Assembly: GCA_934541015.1 (NCBI GenBank)
Contig: CAKTDC010000017.1
Coordinates: 1-57,714 of the forward strand
Source of the DNA: an uncultured Luteimonas sp.
Lineage (GTDB): Bacteria; Pseudomonadota; Gammaproteobacteria; Xanthomonadales; Xanthomonadaceae
Direction: 5' to 3'
DNA length: 57,714 nt
In this document: piece after piece, positions 47,173 to 57,714 of the stretch
How positions within the stretch are numbered: position 1 is the first letter of the stretch
How the letters are laid out: the number at the start of each line of letters is the position of its first letter
Notes under the pieces: generated by a model
Databases searched by the model: none
What the model was told of the DNA's origin: nothing
What the model saw: only the letters and a program-made list of their open reading frames with translations
Made by a program: the position numbers and the translations under genes

Positions 47173-47191
47173 CTTCGTTCCCCTGTTCCGG

Positions 47192-51696
<4,505 letters not shown>

Positions 51697-51832
51697 CGGC
51701 GTCGCGGCGTCGTTCCGACGGCGGAAGTGAAAGCAGCCCCCGCACTTGGGAGAAGAGCCTTTCGAAACCGCCATCCAGGCCGGGCTGCCGGCATCCGGCG
51801 CCCCGGCAGGACCGCGGGGCACGGGTGCGCGG

Positions 51833-52249
51833 TCAGCGCGCGTACGCCGCCTTCGGCCCGTGCACGTCGCGGGCGATGTGCTGGCGCAGCCAGGCGGCGA
51901 AATCGGCTTCGGAGAGGCTGCCTTCGGCAAGCGCGAGGTAGATCGGATACAGCTCCAGGTCGTCGGCCAGCAGGACGCCACCGTTGAGTTCGATGAACAC
52001 TTCGCAGGCAACCGCGGCGGTGCGCTTGTTGCCGTCGATGAAGGGATGGTTGCCTGTCAACCCGCAGGCAAGGCTGGCGGCGAGGTCGGCCAGGTCCGGC
52101 GCCGGCTCGCCATAGGCGTGCAGCTGCTGCGGACGCGCGAGCGCGGAGTCGAGCAGCGACTCGTCGCACACGCCAGCACCGCCGCCGTGCTCGGCCAGCT
52201 GACGGTCGTGGATGGCGAGGGCGAAGGGCTTCCCGACCCAGACGATCAT
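51833..52249 (-). CDS. doc: Doc-type (Fic family) toxin
   Basis: The 138-residue protein has the Doc/Fic signature HPFIDGNKRTAAVACEVF, matching HxFx(D/N)GNKRxx of Doc toxins, which phosphorylate EF-Tu and stop translation. The conserved histidine and the GNKR anion loop are intact, so it is probably active. The start is eight bases downstream of the antitoxin gene. It may be a chromosomal addiction or stress module. Confidence 0.9.
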   Translation of the reverse strand: MIVWVGKPFALAIHDRQLAEHGGGAGVCDESLLDSALARPQQLHAYGEPAPDLADLAASLACGLTGNHPFIDGNKRTAAVACEVFIELNGGVLLADDLELYPIYLALAEGSLSEADFAAWLRQHIARDVHGPKAAYAR

Positions 52250-52258
52250 GACTGGCCC

Positions 52259-52480
52259 CTACTGCGCGAGCTTGTTGAGCAGCGCCCGCCGCTTGCGCAT
52301 GACGCGTTCGGCAACCTCCATCTGCTCGGCCAGCGTGGGGTCGAACACGGTCAGCCGGATGCCGTCCGGCGTTTCCAGCGCGAACAGCTCGTCGCCCTTC
52401 TGCAGGCGCAGCCGGGCCAGCAGCTCCTTGGGCAGGATGACGCCGGCGGAATTGCCGATGGTGGTGATCTTGAGCTTCAT
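52259..52480 (-). CDS. AbrB/MazE-like antitoxin of the Doc toxin
   Basis: The 73-residue protein begins MKLKITTIGNSAGVILPKEL, the swapped-hairpin AbrB/SpoVT DNA-binding fold used by antitoxins, and ends with a basic helix (AERVMRKRRALLNKLAQ) that likely neutralises the toxin. It is the first gene of the pair, directly followed by doc, the usual order. A perfect 16-bp palindrome upstream at 52499-52514 is the expected operator. Confidence 0.9.
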   Translation of the reverse strand: MKLKITTIGNSAGVILPKELLARLRLQKGDELFALETPDGIRLTVFDPTLAEQMEVAERVMRKRRALLNKLAQ

Positions 52481-52498
52481 GCCGGACTCCGAGGACGT

Positions 52499-52514
52499 TA
52501 TAACGTACGTTATA
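52499..52514. promoter_or_regulatory. palindromic operator of the toxin-antitoxin operon
   Basis: TATAACGTACGTTATA is a perfect 16-bp palindrome, 19 bases before the antitoxin start, A/T-rich enough to include the -10 region. It probably binds the AbrB-type antitoxin and its toxin complex. Confidence 0.8.
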
Positions 52515-52553
52515 CCCGTTCGGAAGCCGGTGCAAACCGCCCGGCCGGCGCGC

Positions 52554-54029
52554 CTACTTCTCCCGCCTGCCGGGCGGAATCGTCAGCAGGATCGAGGCGA
52601 CCGCCGCAGCCACCATCAGCAGGTTGAAGCCCAGCGCCACCATCGCCGCCTCGCGGATGGCGAGGTTGTCCTGGCGGCCTTCGAAGGTGATCACGCCTTC
52701 GAGCCACAGCACCCCGCCGTCGCTGGCGCCGAGCGTGGTGAAGATCGCGCCGGAGATCGCCACGCCCATCGCCGCGCCCAGCGACGAGGCCATCTTGTAG
52801 ATGCCCGCACCCGAGCCGAGCTGCTCCATCGGCAGGTTCGACAGCGCCGCATCGGTCGAGGGCGTGGCGTAGAACGCAAGGCCGAGCCCGAACAGGCTGT
52901 AGCCGACCATGGCCACGGCGCGATACTGCTCGATCACCATCTGCGTCGGCATCAGGCACACGATCGCCAGGCCGGTGATCAGGCAGCCCCAGACCATGGG
53001 TTTGCGCGGCCCGAAACGCTGCAGCAGCTTCTCGCCCACGCGCATGAAGGCGATGATGGCGACGGCATAGCCCAGGGTCAGGTTGCCTGCCTGCTGCGCG
53101 CTCATGCCGCCGCCCATCTGCACCAGCTGCAGCGACACCAGCTGCATGCCCACCGTGGTGTTGATCAGGAAGTTGGAGAGCGTGGCGCCGGTGTAGACGC
53201 GATTGCCGAACAGGCGCAGGTCGACGAAGCCGTGTGCGTTGCCGCGTTCGACGCGCACGAAGGCGATGCCCGCGATCACCGCGGTCGCGGCCAGCCCCAG
53301 CACCAGCGGACTGCCCCAGCCGAGGCTGCCGCCCTGGGTCACCACCACCTGCAGCGCCAGCAGCGCCACGGTGAAACCGAGCACGCCCCAGGCGTCGAAG
53401 CGGTAGCGGCCGCCGCCGCCGGCGCGGCTCTCCGGCGCCCCGTGTACCAGCCACAGCCCGGCCAGGGACACGACCACCGAAAGCAGGAAGATCCAGCGCC
53501 AGCCGAAGGTCTGCGCCATCCAGCCGCCGAACAGCGCGCCCAGGCCGGCGCCGCCCCAGCAGCCGATGGACCACAGGCTGATCGCGCGCTGGCGCGCGGC
53601 GCCGTCCCAGTACGCCTTCACCAGCGCCAGGCTGGTGGGCAGGATGCAGGCCGCGGACATGCCCTGCACCGCGCGGCCGGGCAGCAGCATCGCCGCGCCC
53701 AGCGGACCCGGTGGCGCCAGACCGACCATCAGCGAACCGGCAATGCCGAGCACGAAGCCGATGCGCAGGATCCGCATGCGCCCGAAGTGGTCGGCCAGCC
53801 CGCCCATCAGCACCACCAGGATGCCGGCGAACAGCGCCGACATGGCGACCGCGCTGTTCATCGTGCCCGAGGCGAGGCCCAGGTCGCGCTGCATCTGCGG
53901 CGCGATGTTGAGCATCGACTGCGCGAACAGCCAGAAGGTCACCACCCCCAGGACCAGGCCCAGCAGCAGGCGGTCGTTGCCGCGGAAGCCCGCTTCCGGC
54001 AGGGAGGCGTCGCCGGTGGCCGCGCTCAC
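52554..54029 (-). CDS. MFS transporter, DHA2 (EmrB/QacA-like) family
   Basis: The 491-residue protein starts with GTG at 54029, overlapping the stop of the M20 gene (GTGA). About 14 membrane helices fit the DHA2 drug:H+ antiporter group. The family motif A region is GGLADHFGRMRILRIG and motif C-like GCWGGAGLGALFGGW follows. It ends IPPGRREK. Coupled translation with an M20 hydrolase suggests that transport and hydrolysis concern related compounds, but no substrate is known. Confidence 0.88.
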   Translation of the reverse strand: MSAATGDASLPEAGFRGNDRLLLGLVLGVVTFWLFAQSMLNIAPQMQRDLGLASGTMNSAVAMSALFAGILVVLMGGLADHFGRMRILRIGFVLGIAGSLMVGLAPPGPLGAAMLLPGRAVQGMSAACILPTSLALVKAYWDGAARQRAISLWSIGCWGGAGLGALFGGWMAQTFGWRWIFLLSVVVSLAGLWLVHGAPESRAGGGGRYRFDAWGVLGFTVALLALQVVVTQGGSLGWGSPLVLGLAATAVIAGIAFVRVERGNAHGFVDLRLFGNRVYTGATLSNFLINTTVGMQLVSLQLVQMGGGMSAQQAGNLTLGYAVAIIAFMRVGEKLLQRFGPRKPMVWGCLITGLAIVCLMPTQMVIEQYRAVAMVGYSLFGLGLAFYATPSTDAALSNLPMEQLGSGAGIYKMASSLGAAMGVAISGAIFTTLGASDGGVLWLEGVITFEGRQDNLAIREAAMVALGFNLLMVAAAVASILLTIPPGRREK

Positions 54030-55309
54030 GCGCCGCCGCCGGCTGCGGCCGGACCCGGGGCGCACAGCCAGGCCGATGCCGCGGTCAGCATCGCCTGCAG
54101 GCCGGTTTTCAGGGTCGGGTCGAGCACCGGCGCGAAGCGCGGCGAGTGGTTGCTGGGAATGCGGTTGATCGTGCCCTCGGCCTTCGCCCGTTCGAACTCC
54201 TCCGGATCGGTGCCGCCGACGAACCAGAACACGTAGGGCACGTTCCAGCTGCGGCCGAACACGCTGAAATCCTCGCTGGCCGCCATCGGCCTGCTTTCCA
54301 GCGCGGCATCGCCGAACTGCGCCTGGAATGCCTGGACCACGCGCGCGGTGGCCTCGCGGTCGTTGTCGGTGAGCGGATAGGTGCTCAGGGTGGTGAACTC
54401 CGGCGGCCGCGGCGCGCCGGACGCGTCGCACTCGGCGCAGCAGATGCGCCGGACCGCCTTGAGCATGTGGTCGCGCACGCCCTCGTCGTAGCTGCGCATG
54501 TTGAGCCTGATGGTGGCCTCGTCGGGAATGATGTTCTCCTTGGTGCCCGCCTGCAGCGAACCGATGGTCAGCACCGCGCTGTCGATCGGCGCGATCTCGC
54601 GCGAGACGATGGTCTGCAGGCGCATCACGGTGGCGGCGGCCATCACCACCGGGTCGATCGAGGTCTGCGGCTGCGAGCCGTGCGAGCCGCGCCCGAACAG
54701 CTGCACCTTGAGGCTGTCTCCGGCCGAGAGGATCACGCCCGGCCGGCAGCTCACGGTGCCGGCCGCGCCCACCATCACGTGCTGGCCCAGCACCACGTCG
54801 GCGCGCGGCAGGCCTGCGCGCTCCCAGTCGGCGACCATCGCGCTGGCGCCCTCGGCGGTCTCCTCGCCTGGCTGGAACACCAGCATCGCCGTGCCCGACC
54901 AGGCCTGGCGGTGTCCGGCGAGCACGCGCGCCGCGCCCAGCAGCCAGGCCACGTGCAGGTCGTGGCCGCAGGAATGCGCGACCGGCACCGTCTGGCCGTC
55001 GGCATCGGTCGCGGTGACGGTGCTCGCCCAGGGCAGGCCGGTGTCCTCGGCCATCGGCAGCGCGTCCATGTCCGCGCGCAGCATCACCGTGGGCCCGTCG
55101 CCGTTGCGCAGCAGGCCGACCACGCCGGTCACGCCCACGCCGCGGCTGACTTCATAGCCCAGGGCCTCGATGTGATCGGCGACGATGCCGGCGGTGCGGT
55201 GCTCCTGCATCGACAGCTCGGGGTGCCGGTGCAGGTCGCGGTAGATCTCCAGGAGCCCGGGCTCCATCTGCGCGTAAACGGGTTCGAGTGCGTCCGCCAG
55301 GGGATTCAT
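54026..55309 (-). CDS. M20 family metallo-amidohydrolase (cytoplasmic)
   Basis: The 427-residue protein from the ATG at 55309 (SD GGAG upstream) is the third M20D-type enzyme of the window. Landmarks: IYRDLHRHPELSMQEHRT, ADMDALPM, VAHSCGHDLHVAWLLG (metal Cys/His) and FQPGEETAEG. Unlike the two at 382-3097 it has no signal peptide, so it is cytoplasmic. It overlaps the MFS transporter gene by four bases, and the two probably form an operon for handling an N-acyl or peptide substrate. Confidence 0.87.
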   Translation of the reverse strand: MNPLADALEPVYAQMEPGLLEIYRDLHRHPELSMQEHRTAGIVADHIEALGYEVSRGVGVTGVVGLLRNGDGPTVMLRADMDALPMAEDTGLPWASTVTATDADGQTVPVAHSCGHDLHVAWLLGAARVLAGHRQAWSGTAMLVFQPGEETAEGASAMVADWERAGLPRADVVLGQHVMVGAAGTVSCRPGVILSAGDSLKVQLFGRGSHGSQPQTSIDPVVMAAATVMRLQTIVSREIAPIDSAVLTIGSLQAGTKENIIPDEATIRLNMRSYDEGVRDHMLKAVRRICCAECDASGAPRPPEFTTLSTYPLTDNDREATARVVQAFQAQFGDAALESRPMAASEDFSVFGRSWNVPYVFWFVGGTDPEEFERAKAEGTINRIPSNHSPRFAPVLDPTLKTGLQAMLTAASAWLCAPGPAAAGGGA

Positions 55310-55481
55310 GCCCGCTCCATCGAGGTGGTGTGCGCGAGCGTACTCCGGGACGATGGATGTTTTCACCTCGCGGCGGCGGTTCTGCGCGTGGCCCCGGCCG
55401 GCAGCACGCGGCATCCCCGGGAAGGCTGGACGGACAGCCCGCCCGGCACCCGGGGCCGAGGCTGTTTGCGGGCTCCGGCGC

Positions 55482-56609
55482 TCAGCGATAGCGCCGGAGA
55501 TAGCGCTGCTCGAAATGCTGCTTTGCCCAGTGGGCCAGGCGCGAGGGCGGCAGGGCGAAGTTCCGCTTCGGGCTGCGGTAGACCAGGATGCCGGTGTCGA
55601 GGGTGTCGACGATGCAGCTCAGCTCGGTCCGGAACACGCGCCCGGCCGGCTGCCCGCGCAGGGCGGCGGCGATGTTGTCCGCGGCCGCCTGCGCCTGCAG
55701 GTCGGCCTGGTGCGCCTGCTTGGCCATCCAGTCGGGGCCGGGGTAGCTGCCGGCATCGCCGGCCACGTACACGCGATCGAGGCCGCGCACGCGGCAGTGC
55801 GCGTCGGCGGCGATGAAGCCGCCTTCGGACAGCGGCAGGTCGCTGCCATCGAGCCACGCCGGTCCGGTCAGGCCGGGCATGAACAGGATCAGATCGGCAT
55901 CGAGTTCGCCGCCTTCGGTCACGACCTTCCCCGGTTCGAAGCGCAGCGGCTTGTGGCCCAGGTGGGTGCGGATGCCGAGCCACGCCATGCGCGCGAGCAT
56001 CTTCGACACTGCCGCGGGCCCGAGCCGCTGCCCGGGCTGTTCCGAGGGGTTGAAGAACACCAGCTCGAAGCGGTCGCGCCGGCCCTGCCGCCGGAGCAGG
56101 GTGTCGATGCCGAACAGGAACTCGAACATCGGACCGCCGCGTACCGCGCCGGGTTCCTTCGGGTTGGTGGCAAAGCCCACGGCGATGGTGCCGCCGTCCA
56201 TCGCCGCCAGCCGGTCGCGGATCGACTCCGCGGCCGCGATGCCCTCGCAGGGAATGATCGCGTGCTCGATGCCCGGCAGCCTGCGCAGGTAGCGGCCGCC
56301 GGTGGCGACAAGCAGGACGTCGTTCTCCAGCGCGCCGCTGCCGGTCAGCACGCGACGGCCGCCGTCGAGCACCTGCTGCACGCTGCCGGCGTGCCAGTCC
56401 ACGCGCATGCGGCGGAAGAATCCTTCCAGCGGGATGCGCAGGTCGTCGCCGCTGCGCCGGCCGGACGGCAGCCAGATCAGGCTGGGCAGGTAGACCAGTT
56501 CCCTGCGCGGCGAGACCACGGTGATGGGCGCGTCGACGTCGAGCGCGCGCAGCCGGCGGATGGCGGTCAGCGCTGCGAAGCCGCTGCCCAGGATCGAGAT
56601 GCGCGTCAC
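55482..56609 (-). CDS. SQR/FccB-like FAD-dependent oxidoreductase
   Basis: The 375-residue flavoprotein starts with GTG at 56609, chosen for the AGGGAG site seven bases upstream. It has the dinucleotide motif ISILGSGFAALTAIRRLRA, a second motif VATGGRYLRRLPG, and VYVAGDAGSYPGP for FAD binding near the end. C121 and C332 sit where sulfide:quinone reductases and flavocytochrome c sulfide dehydrogenases keep their redox cysteines, though a full three-cysteine set is not clear. It may oxidise sulfide or another reduced sulfur compound. It is the third gene of an operon after the RND permease and a haem protein. Confidence 0.78.
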   Translation of the reverse strand: MTRISILGSGFAALTAIRRLRALDVDAPITVVSPRRELVYLPSLIWLPSGRRSGDDLRIPLEGFFRRMRVDWHAGSVQQVLDGGRRVLTGSGALENDVLLVATGGRYLRRLPGIEHAIIPCEGIAAAESIRDRLAAMDGGTIAVGFATNPKEPGAVRGGPMFEFLFGIDTLLRRQGRRDRFELVFFNPSEQPGQRLGPAAVSKMLARMAWLGIRTHLGHKPLRFEPGKVVTEGGELDADLILFMPGLTGPAWLDGSDLPLSEGGFIAADAHCRVRGLDRVYVAGDAGSYPGPDWMAKQAHQADLQAQAAADNIAAALRGQPAGRVFRTELSCIVDTLDTGILVYRSPKRNFALPPSRLAHWAKQHFEQRYLRRYR

Positions 56610-56673
56610 CGGCGTGCTCCCTGCCGGCTGCGGCCGGTCGCGTGGCGGTACGAGCTTGTCCACAGCAGCCCGT

Positions 56674-57384
56674 TCACTGCGGGGCAGCCGCGGCGGCGGC
56701 CGCGGGCACTTCCACCCACAGCGCGCCGCGCAGGTCGCCGACGGCGAAGCCGGTGGCGCGGTCTCCGGGATAGCGGGCGGCGATCGCCTCGCGCACTTCC
56801 GGCGTGGCCTTGCCGCCGTGGCAGGCCAGGCAGCCGGGCTCGGTGGCGATGCCGCGCATCATCCGCAGCGCGACGCCGTCGGGCAGGCCGTCGCGCAGCA
56901 CCGCGATCTGTTCGCCCGCGGGCGCGCCGCCGTCGACCGCGGCCTGGAACACCTCCAGCGTCGCCAGCCGCCAGTCGTCCGGCGCGTGCGCGGGGTTGCG
57001 GTTGCGGCCCGGCACGGCCACGCGGCCCAGGCGCAGCCCGTGCTCGGCCATCACCGCTTCGGCGATGCGCGGCGCGTCGTCGTGGCAGACCTCGACCGCG
57101 GCGACCGGCCCGCCCTCGGCCATCGCGCCCTGCAGGCGCGCGCGCAGCCGGCCGCTGAAGGCCATGGCCGCGGCGCGCGCGCTGTCGAGCGCGGGATCGG
57201 CAGCGTCATCGGCAGCCTCGTCGCCGGCGGCAGGCACGGTGGACGAGCGGGTCTCCGCGGGCGGCGTGGCCGGCGAAGCAGCCGCGTCGGCGGCGGGGTC
57301 CGCGGGCGCCTGCGGGGTGCAGCCGGTGGCCAGGGTCATTGCCAGGCACGCGAGTGCGGCGTGCAGCGGGATGCGTCGGTTCAT
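56674..57384 (-). CDS. Tll0287-like (DUF3365) haem-binding lipoprotein
   Basis: The 236-residue product carries a lipoprotein signal (lipobox ATGC, cysteine about 22) and a long Ala/Asp-rich linker. The domain from about residue 75 has EVCHDDAPRIAEAV, GLRLGRVAVPGRNRNPAHAP and a haem c motif CLACH, as in the Tll0287-like family of periplasmic haem sensors/electron carriers. Its start overlaps the stop of the RND permease gene (ATGA), and the SQR-like gene follows, so an electron-transfer link between them is plausible. Confidence 0.82.
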   Translation of the reverse strand: MNRRIPLHAALACLAMTLATGCTPQAPADPAADAAASPATPPAETRSSTVPAAGDEAADDAADPALDSARAAAMAFSGRLRARLQGAMAEGGPVAAVEVCHDDAPRIAEAVMAEHGLRLGRVAVPGRNRNPAHAPDDWRLATLEVFQAAVDGGAPAGEQIAVLRDGLPDGVALRMMRGIATEPGCLACHGGKATPEVREAIAARYPGDRATGFAVGDLRGALWVEVPAAAAAAAPQ

Positions 57385-57714
57385 GGTGTGGCCTCCTCGG
57401 GGCGGCGGCGCGCGATCAGCGCGTAGTAGAGCAGGGGGATGACGACCAGGGTCAGCACCGTGGACACCAGGATGCCGAAGATGAGCGAGATCGCCAGGCC
57501 GTTGAAGATCGGGTCGTCGAGGATGAAGACCGCGCCGGCCATCGCCGCCAGCGCGGTCAGCGCGATCGGCTGCGCGCGCACCGCACAGGCGTCGACCACC
57601 GCCTGCGCCGGCGTGCGCCCGCGCGCCATCTCGTGGTTGATGAAGTCGACCAGCAGGATCGAGTTGCGCACGATGATGCCGGCCAGCGCGATCATGCCGA
57701 TCATGCTGGTGGCG
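57381..57714 (-). CDS. RND efflux permease, C-terminal end (cut by the window)
   Basis: Only the last ~110 residues are present; the gene runs on beyond base 57714. The sequence MIGMIALAGIIVRNSILLVD then FINHEMARGRTPAQAV and GLAISLIFGILVSTVLTLVV is the conserved last membrane segment of AcrB/CusA-type RND transporters. It overlaps the next gene by ATGA and so heads the operon with the haem lipoprotein and SQR-like enzyme. The substrate cannot be judged from this part. Confidence 0.9.
   Translation of the reverse strand, partial: ATSMIGMIALAGIIVRNSILLVDFINHEMARGRTPAQAVVDACAVRAQPIALTALAAMAGAVFILDDPIFNGLAISLIFGILVSTVLTLVVIPLLYYALIARRRPEEATP

Larger units (their letters stand above)
46415..47191. 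other. 777-bp gene-free stretch of dispersed repeats
   Basis: No gene is supported. The core GGCCCGGCGCAGCGCGCCGG occurs twice in plus orientation (46519 and 46669) with diverged flanks (GCGCGGCATGCCGCGCAA), then a full inverted copy of the long dispersed repeat (46885-47147) runs to the nirS terminator. Confidence 0.7.

Overview
The window is high-GC DNA from a gammaproteobacterium, most likely Xanthomonadales/Lysobacteraceae (Lysobacter, Luteimonas or Pseudoxanthomonas type). This is inferred from very high GC outside one island, monomeric NADP-isocitrate dehydrogenase, YadG/YadH- and NatA/NatB-type exporters, a CadC-like winged-helix/TPR regulator, cytochrome cd1 nitrite reductase and many palindromic intergenic repeats. 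No rRNA or tRNA gene was found. Organism identity is inference.

Layout. 1-5770: two tandem secreted M20 amidohydrolases, queF, a LysM protein, a lipoprotein, an orphan FitA-type antitoxin with a decayed VapC-like toxin, and a 72-residue gene with a strong terminator. 5829-18151: a complete, less GC-rich type I-E CRISPR-Cas locus, all read right to left: cas3, a 271-bp regulatory gap, cse1-cse2-cas7-cas5-cas6-cas1-cas2 (almost every junction overlaps by 4 bases), a 78-bp leader, then 55 repeats and 54 spacers ending in a degenerate repeat. 18378-33672: housekeeping genes (icd, rluE-like, hrpB, tatD), a response regulator-kinase, a CadC-like regulator, a ketopantoate reductase-like gene and a YadGH-type exporter. 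33774-46414: ferredoxin-NADP reductase, a self-regulated membrane protein/XRE/lipoprotein-hydrolase operon, NatAB, small enzymes, mnmG and a CDF transporter. 47192-51696: nirS with an additional cytochrome c domain, divergent from a TonB receptor, with FNR-type boxes between. 51833-57714: an AbrB/Doc toxin-antitoxin pair, an M20-MFS pair, and an operon of RND permease, Tll0287-like haem protein and SQR-like flavoprotein, cut by the window end.

The most unusual material is regulatory and repetitive. (i) A CRISPR-repeat-like hairpin lies in the cas3-cse1 gap, on the strand opposite to the operon, downstream of a perfect TATAAT that overlaps the cas promoter: a candidate CreR/CreA-type cas-regulating RNA. 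(ii) One spacer matches, over its 24 PAM-proximal bases and next to AGG, the terminator of the gene beside the array. (iii) Two spacers 20 units apart differ by one base. (iv) A family of long dispersed repeats sits directly against terminator T-tracts. (v) A palindromic element has inserted in frame into hrpB, and a 175-bp MITE-like element lies near 23.5 kb.
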